Assembly: GCA_038328705.1 (NCBI GenBank)
Contig: JBBQMG010000010.1
Span: 1 to 49,030, forward strand
DNA from: UBA668 sp038328705
GTDB lineage: Bacteria > Actinomycetota > Acidimicrobiia > Acidimicrobiales > Ilumatobacteraceae
Direction: 5' to 3'
DNA length: 49,030 nt
The position numbers and the translations under genes are program-made. The notes under the pieces are model-generated. The model was not told the DNA's origin, ran no database searches, and saw nothing but the letters and a program-made list of their open reading frames with translations. This document shows positions 1 to 8,227 of the stretch, one piece after another (position 1 is the first letter of the stretch; every line of letters begins with the position of its first letter).

Positions 1-109
1 AGGTGGACGGACAACGATGGTGATGGTCTTCGAGATCCGGAGCAATCGCATCGGAGCGATCCGCCTTGTGCTCAACCCCGAGAAACTCTCCCGCATCGCA
101 CCCAGCTAG
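1..109 (+). CDS. C-terminal end of an ECF41/SigJ-like sigma factor (partial)
   Basis: Only the last 35 codons are inside the window, read from base 2 to a TAG at 107-109. The peptide ends VFEIRSNRIGAIRLVLNPEK followed by LSRIAPS. This resembles the end of the SnoaL-like C-terminal domain of ECF41/SigJ-type sigma factors, which typically finish in a strand of the form F-E-x-x-x-x-R-I-x-x-I followed by NP-x-K-L. That domain tunes sigma activity in the family. The stop overlaps the stop of the convergent methyltransferase in the tetranucleotide CTAG. The family call rests on this short tail alone; another SnoaL-like protein is possible. Confidence 0.5.
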   Translation, partial: GGRTTMVMVFEIRSNRIGAIRLVLNPEKLSRIAPS

Positions 110-837
110 AGCGGGCGGCGGGCGATGACGATGGCGGAGAGGCCGAAGGGCAGGCTGAACTTTCGAAGGAACCTTCGCTCGAGCGAGGCGAGCCCGCCCA
201 GGACGCCGCCGAGACCGGACTGGTTGCGGCCGACGTCGCTCTTGGCCTTGCCTCGTTCGATGATGCCCATCAGCCAGGCGGGCGGCACCAGGAAGCTGTA
301 GGCGCCGGTCGCTTTGATCACTTCCAGGCCTGCACCCTGCGCCATCTCCTTCAGCTCGCCGATGCTGAAGCGGCGGCCGGTGTGAGTGACGTCGTCGTGG
401 CTGCGCCACAGGCGCTTGCCGCCCGGTTCCATCAGGGCGACGATGGCGCCAGGCTCGGCGATGCGGGCGAACTCACGAACGATCGCAGCAGGGTCAGGGT
501 TCATCCGGTGGCACAGCGCGGTCACGCACAACACTGACGAAAAGCTCTCGTCCGCGAACGACAGGTGGTTGAGGTCGCCGCGCACCGCGAGGTAGCCGGG
601 AAAGTCGTGGACCGCGGACTGCAGTGCGAACTGATCGAAGTCGGCAACGACCGTTGGCGCGTGCCCGGTCAGCCATCCACCGGTGGCACCGGTGCCGCCG
701 GCCGCATCGAGGTGCAGTGCCTCGGGATCGGAAGTGAGGTGGGGTTCGATCAGCTGGCGCAACAGCGTCCGCGTACTGCGGTACCACCAGTGGGTTTCGC
801 CTGCGGCTGCCATTCGTCGGTATTCGTCTTCATCCAC
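106..837 (-). CDS. class I SAM-dependent methyltransferase
   Basis: The protein of 243 residues begins with the E-x-H-W-W-Y-R-S block seen at the start of many actinobacterial methyltransferases. It continues with a Rossmann glycine-rich motif (LDAAGGTGATGGWL), an acidic strand end (VVADFDQF) for the SAM ribose, and the DESFSSVLCVTALCH region typical of motif post-I/II. The substrate cannot be told from sequence. I chose the GTG at 837 because a CACACT hexamer lies 6 nt upstream, matching the spacing of other promoters here; a downstream ATG at 813 would remove part of the N-terminal block. The open frame continues upstream only as a shadow of the divergent fucosidase gene. Confidence 0.85.
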   Translation of the reverse strand: MDEDEYRRMAAAGETHWWYRSTRTLLRQLIEPHLTSDPEALHLDAAGGTGATGGWLTGHAPTVVADFDQFALQSAVHDFPGYLAVRGDLNHLSFADESFSSVLCVTALCHRMNPDPAAIVREFARIAEPGAIVALMEPGGKRLWRSHDDVTHTGRRFSIGELKEMAQGAGLEVIKATGAYSFLVPPAWLMGIIERGKAKSDVGRNQSGLGGVLGGLASLERRFLRKFSLPFGLSAIVIARRPL

Positions 838-888
838 CCGAACAGTGTGACACCGTCGCCCAGTCGGAAGCGGTCGTTGCCGTCTTCG

Positions 889-894
889 TAGGCT
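889..894 (+). promoter_or_regulatory. TAGGCT -10 element of the fucosidase gene
   Basis: TAGGCT ends exactly 6 nt before the ATG at 901, so transcription would start at or within a base or two of the start codon. No Shine-Dalgarno sequence precedes the ATG. It is one of a series of TAnnnT hexamers at this spacing in the window. Confidence 0.5.
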
Positions 895-900
895 GCGACG

Positions 901-2253
901 ATGAGCTCCGCCACCGATACGACGGCCCCTGAAACACCGTTCGCAGACCGGCCGCTGCCGCAGTGGTACGACGATGCAAAGCTCGGCATCTTCATCCACT
1001 GGGGCCCGTACGCAGTGCCCTGCTACGCGCCGGTGGACCGCGACATGGGCGACCTCTTCGCCGCCGGTAACTGGGCCGAGGTCTTCAAGTGGAGCCCGTA
1101 CACCGAGTGGTACCTCAACTCGTGGGCGTTGGAGGGCAGCCCGACGGCGGCGCATCACGAGGCCACCTACGGCGACCGCACCTACGAGAGTTTCGTCGAC
1201 GAATTTCGATCGCGATCGGTGGGTGTCGATACGGCGTCGTGGGCGCCGCTGTTTCGGCAGACCGGCGCGCAGTACGTGGTGCCGGTGACCAAGCACCACG
1301 ACGGCTTCCTGATGTGGCAGAGCGACGTACCGAACCCGCATCGCCAGTCGTGGATGGCAGAGCGCGATCACATCGCCGAGCTGGCTGCAGCAGTTCGCTC
1401 CGAGGGAATGCGCTTCGGCCTCTACTACTCCGGCGGTCTCGACTGGACGTTCCAGCCACCACCGATTCGCGATCTCGCCAGCCTGTTCGGCAACATCCCG
1501 TCCGACGAGGCGTACTCGGAGTACGCGACGGCGCACGTGCGCGAGTTGATCGGCCGTTTCAGCCCGAGTGTCTTGTGGAACGACATCGGGTGGCCCACAA
1601 ACCTCGACCCCGTCGACATCATCGGCGAGTACTACGCAGCTGTTCCCGACGGCATCGTCAACGATCGGTTCAACATGATCAAAGTCATGCAGGGCACGCT
1701 GCACGCCGACATCAACACGCCCGAGTACTCGACGAAGGCCAGCGACGCTCGCAAGTGGGAGGTCTGCCGCGGCATCGGCCGCTCGTTCGGCTACAACCGG
1801 ATGGAGAGCGAAGCCACCTACCCGACCGTGGACGAGGTCATCTGGATGCTGGTCGACATCGTCGGCCGCGGTGGCAACCTGTTGTTGAATGTCGGTCCCT
1901 CTGCTGACGGCCAGATCCCGCTCGCACAGGTAGTGCGACTGACCGCCTTGGGTTGGTGGTTGCGAGTCAACGGCGACGCGATCTACGGCACGCGCGGCGG
2001 GGGAGTCGGCACGACAGCCGATGGACGTGACGTGCGCTTCACCTCACGCGAGGGCACGCAGTACGCGATCGTGCAGGGGGCGCCGGCCGATGAGGTGCGT
2101 TTCGCCTGCGACCGCCCCGCCGACGGTGCCGAAGTCCGCATGCTCGGCAACTCTCGCGCGCTGCCGTTCACCTGGAGCGACGGCGACCTGGCGATAACCA
2201 TCCCCGATCACCTTCCGGCAGCTCCGGCAACCGCCTTTGCTATCGACGGCTGA
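901..2253 (+). CDS. alpha-L-fucosidase, GH29
   Basis: This 450-residue protein should hydrolyse terminal alpha-L-fucose from glycans by a retaining mechanism. GH29 hallmarks are present: KLGIFIHWGPYAVP near the N-terminus, the VPVTKHHDGFLMW block, and VLWNDIGWP, where Asp228 is at the usual nucleophile position. LLLNVGPSADGQIP is another conserved GH29 block. A beta-sandwich-like C-terminal domain follows from about residue 355. No signal peptide is visible, so the enzyme is probably cytoplasmic, acting on imported oligosaccharides. It is divergent from the methyltransferase with 63 bp between starts and stands alone as a transcription unit. Confidence 0.95.
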   Translation: MSSATDTTAPETPFADRPLPQWYDDAKLGIFIHWGPYAVPCYAPVDRDMGDLFAAGNWAEVFKWSPYTEWYLNSWALEGSPTAAHHEATYGDRTYESFVDEFRSRSVGVDTASWAPLFRQTGAQYVVPVTKHHDGFLMWQSDVPNPHRQSWMAERDHIAELAAAVRSEGMRFGLYYSGGLDWTFQPPPIRDLASLFGNIPSDEAYSEYATAHVRELIGRFSPSVLWNDIGWPTNLDPVDIIGEYYAAVPDGIVNDRFNMIKVMQGTLHADINTPEYSTKASDARKWEVCRGIGRSFGYNRMESEATYPTVDEVIWMLVDIVGRGGNLLLNVGPSADGQIPLAQVVRLTALGWWLRVNGDAIYGTRGGGVGTTADGRDVRFTSREGTQYAIVQGAPADEVRFACDRPADGAEVRMLGNSRALPFTWSDGDLAITIPDHLPAAPATAFAIDG

Positions 2254-2269
2254 GAAATTCTCAACGGAG

Positions 2270-2296
2270 TGTCGAAATCGTGAAAGCGTGATCGTC
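2270..2296 (+). promoter_or_regulatory. ECF42-type promoter, TGTCGA-N17-CGTC
   Basis: TGTCGA at 2270-2275 is followed after exactly 17 bp by CGTC at 2293-2296, about 50 bp before the DGPF gene. From memory, ECF42 sigma factors are reported to use TGTCGA at -35 and CG(A/T)C at -10 upstream of their DGPF partner genes. The site therefore fits autoregulation of the DGPF-sigma operon. Confidence 0.6.
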
Positions 2297-2345
2297 GTAG
2301 TAGTGACATCCGCACCTGGATGACGCCAACCCTAGGAGGACCACC

Positions 2346-2720
2346 ATGCCCCGCTACGCAGCACTCATCTACGGCGCCGAAGAGACCGACACCAACACAC
2401 CGCCCGAGGTGTGGGCAGACATCATGGCCGAGTACAACGACTTCGGTGCCAGGGCCGGTGCCGCTGGAGTACTTGGTGGCGGCGAGGCACTGCAGGACAC
2501 GACCACCGCCACCACCGTGCACGTCACGGGTGGGGCCAAGGGTGGCGAGGTCGTCACCACCGACGGCCCCTTTGCAGAGACGAAGGAAGTGTTGGGCGGC
2601 CTCTACCTGCTCGACTGTGCCAACCTCGACGAAGCTCTCCACTGGGCTGCACAGATCCCGGGTGCCTGGCACGGCCGGGTCGAGGTACGTCCGGTGATCG
2701 ACTTCAGTCAAGGGCAGTGA
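2346..2720 (+). CDS. YCII-related DGPF-domain protein
   Basis: This small 124-residue protein belongs to the YCII-related/DGPF family, shown by the central TTDGPFAETKEVLGG motif that names it and the N-terminal M-P-R-Y-A-A-L-I-Y strand. The family forms dimeric alpha-beta barrels of unknown biochemical function and is genetically tied to ECF42 sigma factors. A strong Shine-Dalgarno sequence (AGGAGG) lies 7 nt before the ATG, so unlike many genes here it has a conventional leader. It sits 9 bp before the sigma gene, clearly in one operon, behind the ECF42-type promoter. It probably works with, or is a main target of, the adjacent sigma factor. Confidence 0.92.
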   Translation: MPRYAALIYGAEETDTNTPPEVWADIMAEYNDFGARAGAAGVLGGGEALQDTTTATTVHVTGGAKGGEVVTTDGPFAETKEVLGGLYLLDCANLDEALHWAAQIPGAWHGRVEVRPVIDFSQGQ

Positions 2721-2729
2721 CGCAGATTC

Positions 2730-3977
2730 GTGTCCAGTGAGCTGGAGCACATGATCCGCCACGAGGGTGGCCGAGTGCTGGCCACCCTCGTGCGGCTGAC
2801 CGGTGACATCACGCTCGCCCAAGACGCGGTGCAAGACGCCGTCCTCGATGCCCTTCGCCGGTGGCCGATCGACGGAGTCCCCGACAAACCTGTCGCGTGG
2901 CTGACCACCGCCGCTCGCCATCGCGCCCTTGACGTGTTGCGGCGTGAAGCCAAGCGGACGACCAAGGAGACCGACGCTCGACTGTTGGACGAGGTGACCC
3001 TGGCGGTGCGCGAGGACACCAGTGACTCGATGGTTCGCGACGACCTGCTGCGTCTGCTGTTCACCTGTTGTCACCCGGCGCTGTCGTTCGAGGCGCAAAC
3101 TGCGCTCGCGTTGCGAACGCTGTGCGGTTTGTCCACCGTCGAGATTGCGGCCCTGTTCCTCGTGCCCGAACCGACGATGGGTCAGCGGATCAGTCGAGCC
3201 AAGAAGAAGATCTCTTCCGCGCGAATTCCGTATCGCATTCCGGCCGACCACGAACTGCCGGACCGGTTGCGTTCGGTCACCGCGGTGATTCACGCGGTCG
3301 TGACCGCCGGCCATCACTCACCGGAAGGCTCCTTGGACGCACGTCGCGACCTGGCCGACGAAGGCGTTCGGTTGGCACGTCTACTGCACGAGCTGATGCC
3401 CGACGAGCCGGAGTGCACGGGTCTGCTGGCACTCTCGTTGGCGACGACGGCTCGACGCGATGCGCGTCTGGACAAGGACGGCGAACTGGTCCTGATGGCC
3501 GACCAGGACCGCTCTCGTTGGTATCACGACGAGATCGCCGACGCCGCCGCAATGCTCGACCACGCCATCCATCTTCACCGGCCCGGGCCGTACCAGGTGC
3601 AGGCGGCCATCGCCTGCCTCCATGGGCTCGCGCCCACCTTCGCCGACACGGACTGGGCGCAGATCGCCAGTCTCTACGCAACGCTCGAACGGTTCACCCC
3701 CACGCCGGTCGTGCGTGTGAACCGGGCGGTCGCCGTCGCCGAAGCGCATGGTGCGCAGTCGGGGTTGGAGCTACTCGACCAGTTGAATGAATCGACCGTC
3801 GACAGATGGCATCTTTACTGGAGCACTCGTGGCGGACTACTCGCACGCCTCGGGCACACGAGCGAAGCCGTGCAGGCGTATGACCGCGCGATTGCCTGCA
3901 CGCCCAATGACAGCGACCGACGGTTTCTACGTCGTCGTCGCGAGGTGCTTGCTCGCCAGCGCAGCTTTCCGACGTGA
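2730..3977 (+). CDS. ECF42-family RNA polymerase sigma factor with C-terminal TPR-like extension
   Basis: The 415-residue protein starts with sigma region 2 (LAQDAVQDAVLDALRRWP, then DKPVAWLTTAARHRALDVLRR). Region 4 follows at about residues 110-160 (ALALRTLCGLSTVEIAALFLVPEPTMGQRISRAK in two parts). A long helical C-terminal region of about 230 residues follows, the tetratricopeptide-like domain characteristic of ECF42, needed for activity in studied members. ECF42 factors lack a classical anti-sigma factor and are paired with DGPF genes, as here. The start is a GTG 9 nt after the DGPF stop. Its 3-prime end overlaps the convergent oxidoreductase gene by 51 bp. Confidence 0.92.
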   Translation: MSSELEHMIRHEGGRVLATLVRLTGDITLAQDAVQDAVLDALRRWPIDGVPDKPVAWLTTAARHRALDVLRREAKRTTKETDARLLDEVTLAVREDTSDSMVRDDLLRLLFTCCHPALSFEAQTALALRTLCGLSTVEIAALFLVPEPTMGQRISRAKKKISSARIPYRIPADHELPDRLRSVTAVIHAVVTAGHHSPEGSLDARRDLADEGVRLARLLHELMPDEPECTGLLALSLATTARRDARLDKDGELVLMADQDRSRWYHDEIADAAAMLDHAIHLHRPGPYQVQAAIACLHGLAPTFADTDWAQIASLYATLERFTPTPVVRVNRAVAVAEAHGAQSGLELLDQLNESTVDRWHLYWSTRGGLLARLGHTSEAVQAYDRAIACTPNDSDRRFLRRRREVLARQRSFPT

Positions 3978-6900
3978 CAGCTCCTCGCGGTAGGCACTCG
4001 CTCGTTCCATCTTGAGCTGCTCGTAGCCGCGCACCTTGTCAGGAAGTGATGCGATGGCGACGACCTCTGCCAGCGAGTCAGCATCCACCAAGGGCAGCAG
4101 CGCGTCGATGGCGGCGATGTACTCGGGGATCATCTCCCGCTCGACTTTACGAACGTGTGCCCAACCGAAGGCATCGAAGGGCGTACCACGAACTCGACGC
4201 ATCGAGCGCAACACCCAGAAGGCCGGTGTCGACCAACCACCCAGATGGATCTTCTTGCGCCAACCCAGCGAGCGCAGCGCCGGCGGGTGCAACACCCACG
4301 TCACCTTCGTGCGCTTTCCGCCAATGGACTGTGCTTGCGCCCGCGACTCCGGCAGCAGCAAGAGGCGGGCGACTTCGTACTCGTCCTTGTACGCCATCAG
4401 CTTGTGGAGATTGCGGGCGACCGCGTCGGTGAGCTCGTCGTGACCCAGTGCGGCAACCCGTTCGACCACCGCGGTGAACTTGGCTGCGTACGCTGCCGAC
4501 TGATACCCGACCAGGTCGGCGGTCAGCCGATCGAGCAAGGGCTGTTCAGTGACGATGGTCGCAATACCTGCGGCCGTTGCTGTGCCCTCCGGGTCAGCCA
4601 TCCATGCCCGGCCCCAGGCAAAGGCGGCGAGGTTCTTCGCCACCGCGACACCGTTGAGCGTGATGGCCCGCTCGATGAGGTCGGGCGCCACCGGCAGATG
4701 ACCTGCCTGCACCCCAACCCCGAGTACGAACACGTTGACGGTGGTGTCGTCGCCCAGGAGCCGCACGACCAGTTGCTGCGCGTCGACCCGAATGTGGTCG
4801 CGTGAGTTGTCGTTCAGCCGGTGGTTGACCTCACCGAGCGGGAACGGACGATCGGGATGGATGACCATCGACCCGGTCGCGACCTCCGCCGAGTTGGCAA
4901 CCACCACCGTCCGGTCTGACGACAGCGTGCGCAGCGTGGAGTCGTTGCCGCCGACCAACTGGTCGAAGGCCAGCAGCACGTCCACCGAGCCGGCCGTTGC
5001 CTTGTTGGACGGTTGCGGCACATCAACCGAAAGACGCAGATCGCTGACCACCGGGCCGGCCTTCTGCGAGAGCCCGGTCTGGTCGAGACCACGCACCTGA
5101 TAGCCGCCCAACATCGCCGCGGTGCCGACGATCTGGCTGGTGGTGACCACGCCCGTACCGCCGATGCCCGACATGCGGATGGTGCAATCACCGACGGCGG
5201 CCGTGGGCGGGCTCGGCAGGTCGGTAGGTGGCGTGCGAACGGCCGACTTCTTCGCGTTTGCCTTCTCGGGCGCGACCGTCACCGTCATGAAGGCAGGGCA
5301 GTCGCCCTTCATGCACGAGAAATCGAAGTTGCACGAGCCCTGATCGATGCGCGTCTTGCGACCGAATGCCGTATCGGTGGGCTGCACCGACAGGCAGTTG
5401 CTCTTGTCGCCACAATCGCCACAGCCTTCGCACACACGCTCGTTGATGACCACCCGAAATGCCGATGAATCAATTCGGTCGCGCTTGCGGTCGCGGCGTT
5501 TTTCGGCGGCGCAGCGTTGGTCGTGGATCAAGATCGTGCAGCCAGGTACGCCAGCCAGCACTTCCTGTGCCTCGATCAGCCGGTCGCGGCCCCACACCCT
5601 GATGCCGCTCGGCAACTCGATGCTGCGATAGCGATCCAGTTCGTCGGTGGTGACGATGATCTGGCGGGCGCCCTCGGCCTGCAGCACCTTGCACAGCGTG
5701 GGTACGTCGAGCTGGCCGAACGGGGCTTGACCGCCGGTCATCGCGACCGCGCCGTTGTAGAGAATCTTGTAGGTAATGTTGGCGCCGTTGGCAATGGCCC
5801 CACGAATGGCTGTCATCCCGCTGTGGAACAGTGTGCCGTCGCCCAGGTTCTGCATGAGGTGATCGTCGTCGACGAATGGTGCCATCCCGAACCACTGTGC
5901 GCCCTCGTTGCCCATCGACGTGAGGCCCACGATGCTGCCCGCGCGGCCGGGTTCCATCATCATCACCATGCTGTGGCAGCCGATGCCGGCGCCGACCAAC
6001 GACCCCTCCGGTACCTTGGTGGACGAGTTGTGCGGGCAGCCCGAGCAGAAGAACGGCGTGCGGCTGACCGAGAGCGGAATCAGTTGTCGCAATGCCGCAG
6101 GCGCTGGCGTCATCCGGTCGCCGAGTCGAGCGGTCAGTCGGCCGCGCAGGCGTGAGGCGATCGAGTCGGCTTCCAACGTGCCGGTCATCGGGAACAGCAA
6201 CGCGTCGTTCGGGGCGTGCTTGCCATAGACGAGCGGAGCGTTCGCCCGCCCGTAGAGCGCGTCCTTGACCAGCCACTCGAGGTTCTGCGTCTTCTCCTCG
6301 ACGACGATCACTTCCTCCAAGCCGTCGGCAAACTCGCGAACCTGGATCGCGTCGAGCGGCACCGGCATGCCCAGCTTGAACAGCCGAATGCCAGCGGCGC
6401 GCAGCTCATCGGGTGTGCGGAAACCCAGCAGGCGAAGTGCTTCGAGTGTCTCGTGGTATGTGTGGCCACTGGCGACGATGCCCAGCCAGTCGCTGGGGCC
6501 GCGCACCGCAATGCTGTTGAGGAGGTTGAGTACGCCGTATTGGCGAGCCAGCTCTAGCCGCACCTCATGGAACTCGCGTTCCAGTTCCAGCGTGAATGGG
6601 GTGATGATCTGACCGTTGGGGCGCGGCACCCACAATTTCCCGTCGACTTCCATGGTGGGCACCGTCGCAGCGATGCGCTCGTGGTGCAGCTCCACCGAAC
6701 CGGTGCCGTCGGCGACAGCCTCGACCACCTTGATGCTGGCCCACACACCGCATCCTCGTGAGAGTGCGATGGCGTGGCGGCCGAGGTCGATGGCCTCCTG
6801 GACGTCGCCGGGGTAGATGATGGGCATGTTGAGATCGACGAGCGTGGCACCGCTGGACGATGGCAGCGTGCTGCTCTTCGCGGCAGGGTCGTCGCCGATC

Positions 6901-7337
6901 AGTGCGACGGCGCCGCCCTTGTTGGACGTGCCGGCGAAGACCGCGTGGCGCAGCGCATCACTGGCACGATCGAGGCCCGGCGCCTTGCCGTACCAGACAC
7001 CGATGATGCCGTCGTAGCGACACGAATCAAGTGTGACCGCCAGCTGTGAGCCCATCACCGCGGTGGCCGCCAGCTCTTCGTTCATGCCCGGCTGAAACAC
7101 CATCTTGAGGCCATCGGCCGTGGCCAACTTGGCGGCAGCGGTGACGTCGCGGTCGTAGCCGGCCAATGGACTGCCCGGGTAGCCGCTGATGTACGCGGCG
7201 GTGTTCAGCCCCGCGCGACGGTCTGCGCGCAGCTGTTCGTACGGCAAACGCGCCAGGGCCTGCGAGCCGCTGATGAAGGCGCGCCCTTCGTCGATGCGGT
7301 ATCGGTCAGCCAGCTCATAGGTGTCGATCACGGCCAC
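3927..7337 (-). CDS. indolepyruvate ferredoxin oxidoreductase family protein, fused subunits
   Basis: At 1136 residues this matches the large fused 2-oxoacid ferredoxin oxidoreductases annotated as indolepyruvate ferredoxin oxidoreductase. In order it shows an N-terminal thiamine-enzyme pyrimidine-type domain (GYPGSPLAGYDRD), a TPP-binding domain with FCSGCPHNSSTKVPEGSLVG and GIGCHSM, a cysteine-rich Fe-S region (CEGCGDCGDKSNC, then CNFDFSCMKGDCPAF), a gamma/catalytic domain (GIGGTGVVTTSQIVGTAAML) and a C-terminal extension. The known reaction is oxidative decarboxylation of aryl or branched 2-oxoacids to acyl-CoA, reducing ferredoxin, in amino acid catabolism; the exact substrate is not visible. 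The GTG start lies 42 bp after the small upstream gene, so both are probably cotranscribed. Confidence 0.92.
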   Translation of the reverse strand: MAVIDTYELADRYRIDEGRAFISGSQALARLPYEQLRADRRAGLNTAAYISGYPGSPLAGYDRDVTAAAKLATADGLKMVFQPGMNEELAATAVMGSQLAVTLDSCRYDGIIGVWYGKAPGLDRASDALRHAVFAGTSNKGGAVALIGDDPAAKSSTLPSSSGATLVDLNMPIIYPGDVQEAIDLGRHAIALSRGCGVWASIKVVEAVADGTGSVELHHERIAATVPTMEVDGKLWVPRPNGQIITPFTLELEREFHEVRLELARQYGVLNLLNSIAVRGPSDWLGIVASGHTYHETLEALRLLGFRTPDELRAAGIRLFKLGMPVPLDAIQVREFADGLEEVIVVEEKTQNLEWLVKDALYGRANAPLVYGKHAPNDALLFPMTGTLEADSIASRLRGRLTARLGDRMTPAPAALRQLIPLSVSRTPFFCSGCPHNSSTKVPEGSLVGAGIGCHSMVMMMEPGRAGSIVGLTSMGNEGAQWFGMAPFVDDDHLMQNLGDGTLFHSGMTAIRGAIANGANITYKILYNGAVAMTGGQAPFGQLDVPTLCKVLQAEGARQIIVTTDELDRYRSIELPSGIRVWGRDRLIEAQEVLAGVPGCTILIHDQRCAAEKRRDRKRDRIDSSAFRVVINERVCEGCGDCGDKSNCLSVQPTDTAFGRKTRIDQGSCNFDFSCMKGDCPAFMTVTVAPEKANAKKSAVRTPPTDLPSPPTAAVGDCTIRMSGIGGTGVVTTSQIVGTAAMLGGYQVRGLDQTGLSQKAGPVVSDLRLSVDVPQPSNKATAGSVDVLLAFDQLVGGNDSTLRTLSSDRTVVVANSAEVATGSMVIHPDRPFPLGEVNHRLNDNSRDHIRVDAQQLVVRLLGDDTTVNVFVLGVGVQAGHLPVAPDLIERAITLNGVAVAKNLAAFAWGRAWMADPEGTATAAGIATIVTEQPLLDRLTADLVGYQSAAYAAKFTAVVERVAALGHDELTDAVARNLHKLMAYKDEYEVARLLLLPESRAQAQSIGGKRTKVTWVLHPPALRSLGWRKKIHLGGWSTPAFWVLRSMRRVRGTPFDAFGWAHVRKVEREMIPEYIAAIDALLPLVDADSLAEVVAIASLPDKVRGYEQLKMERASAYREELSRRKAALASKHLATTT

Positions 7338-7379
7338 GCGGCCTATGTTGCCACCTTCGCCGGCGACGCGCTGGCAGGT

Positions 7380-7628
7380 CTACTTGCCCTGCAGCTTCAG
7401 CCACTTTTCGCGGGCTTCGCGATGGCCCTTCGCGCCCGAACCGATGAGGCCGCCGGTGCGGACTTTGCCGACAGTGTCCTCGAGATCCTTCATCAGTTCG
7501 CTGATGTCGTCGGTGGGGCCGGCCTGGCTGACGCGCTCGAGCTTCTCGTAGATCTTGCCCAGGTTCTCGCGGAACTGGGTGAACTCCTTGTCGAGTTCCT
7601 TGCGGGCGTCTTCGATGTCGTTGGCCAT
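7380..7628 (-). CDS. small helical protein of unknown function
   Basis: The 82-residue product is strongly charged and heptad-like in its first half (DIEDARKELDKEFTQFRENL, then IYEKLERVS), suggesting a coiled coil. A second helical half follows (ISELMKDLEDTVGKVR) and a basic C-terminus. I do not recognise a family. The ATG at 7628 is preceded at exactly 6 nt by TACCGT, supporting it as a real leaderless start rather than the longer open frame upstream. It is the first gene before the ferredoxin oxidoreductase, 42 bp away on the same strand, so a role as an accessory or assembly factor for that enzyme is possible but unproven. Confidence 0.7.
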   Translation of the reverse strand: MANDIEDARKELDKEFTQFRENLGKIYEKLERVSQAGPTDDISELMKDLEDTVGKVRTGGLIGSGAKGHREAREKWLKLQGK

Positions 7629-7634
7629 TTCTGC

Positions 7635-7640
7635 ACGGTA
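7635..7640 (-). promoter_or_regulatory. TACCGT -10 element for the small helical protein and oxidoreductase
   Basis: Read on the minus strand, TACCGT ends 6 nt before the ATG at 7628. It would drive a leaderless transcript through the small gene and into the indolepyruvate ferredoxin oxidoreductase gene. Confidence 0.5.
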
Positions 7641-7651
7641 GTCGCGCTCCG

Positions 7652-7704
7652 GACTGTGCCGATGGCGACCAGACTGTGCCGATGGCGACCAGACTGTGCC
7701 GATG
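7652..7704 (+). repeat. 20-bp tandem repeat, about 2.65 copies, containing the ybaK start codon
   Basis: The unit GACTGTGCCGATGGCGACCA occurs at 7652-7671 and 7672-7691, and a third partial copy of 13 bases begins at 7692 and ends in the ybaK ATG (7702). Each copy carries an ATG (7662, 7682, 7702), and because 20 is not a multiple of 3 the three ATGs are in three different frames. The second ATG opens a 7-codon peptide whose TGA overlaps the third ATG as ATGA. The array fills most of the 73-bp gap between two divergent genes. Confidence 0.9.
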
Positions 7705-8196
7705 ACAAAGGGTGGCACACCGGCAATCGTGATGTTGGAGGCAGCGGGCGTGGCGTTCACCGTCACCGAGTTCCATCACGAGCCGGGCGAAGGCAACTAC
7801 GGGCAGGTCGCCGCCGATGCGTTGGGCATCGAGCCCGAGCGGGTGTTCAAGACGCTCGTCGCCAACCTGACCACCGAGACCGGTGTCGAACAGGTCGTCG
7901 GGATCGTGCCGGTCAGCGGGCAGCTGTCACTGCGCGAGCTGGCGTCGGCACTGGGCGGCAAGCGAGCCGAGATGTGCCCGGTGGACCTGGCGCAGCGGCT
8001 CACGGGCTACGTGGTCGGTGGCATCAGTCCGTTTGGTCAGAAGAAACGGCTACGAACAGTCATCGACGAGACATGTGTGCTGTTCGACACCATCTTCGTC
8101 AGCGGCGGCAAACGCGGGCTCGACATCGAGATCGCCCCCGACGACCTGGTCGCCGTACTCGACGCTGTGGCCGCCCCCATCGGCGCCGACCGCTGA
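7702..8196 (+). CDS. ybaK: Cys-tRNA(Pro)/Cys-tRNA(Cys) deacylase YbaK
   Basis: The 164-residue protein belongs to the YbaK/EbsC editing family, which hydrolyses cysteine mischarged onto tRNA(Pro) in trans to prolyl-tRNA synthetase. The family signature GGISPFGQKK is intact in the C-terminal half, as are VFKTLVA and the Lys of ALGGKRAEM. The length is normal for the family. The ATG at 7702 is the third of three ATGs made by a tandem repeat; a GTG at 7696 is also in frame. No Shine-Dalgarno sequence is seen, and CAGACT lies 6 nt upstream as a weak -10 candidate. It is divergent from the small helical protein gene. Confidence 0.93.
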   Translation: MTKGGTPAIVMLEAAGVAFTVTEFHHEPGEGNYGQVAADALGIEPERVFKTLVANLTTETGVEQVVGIVPVSGQLSLRELASALGGKRAEMCPVDLAQRLTGYVVGGISPFGQKKRLRTVIDETCVLFDTIFVSGGKRGLDIEIAPDDLVAVLDAVAAPIGADR

Positions 8197-8213
8197 TTCG
8201 CTGACTGCTGCGG

Positions 8214-8219
8214 TACGGT
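8214..8219 (+). promoter_or_regulatory. TACGGT -10 element of the SGNH-like lipoprotein gene
   Basis: TACGGT ends 8 nt before the ATG at 8228, within the short gap after ybaK, predicting a separate near-leaderless transcript. Confidence 0.4.
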
Positions 8220-8227
8220 TCGGGCAT

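Noticed and set aside
838..1704. A 532-codon version of the first methyltransferase extending under the fucosidase gene
   Set aside because: The extra 290 codons are antisense to GH29 and have no methyltransferase features. The family start WWYRS lies just after the GTG at 837.
2251..2263. Palindrome TGAGAAATTCTCA right after the fucosidase stop as a terminator
   Set aside because: The stem is only 6 bp with a single-base loop and no T-run. It may still be a small operator, but nothing supports it.
7422..8204. The long frame opened by the first repeat ATG at 7662
   Set aside because: Its Arg-rich product is an out-of-frame reading of ybaK, which has intact family motifs in the other frame. 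I keep the ATG as a possible competing start only.
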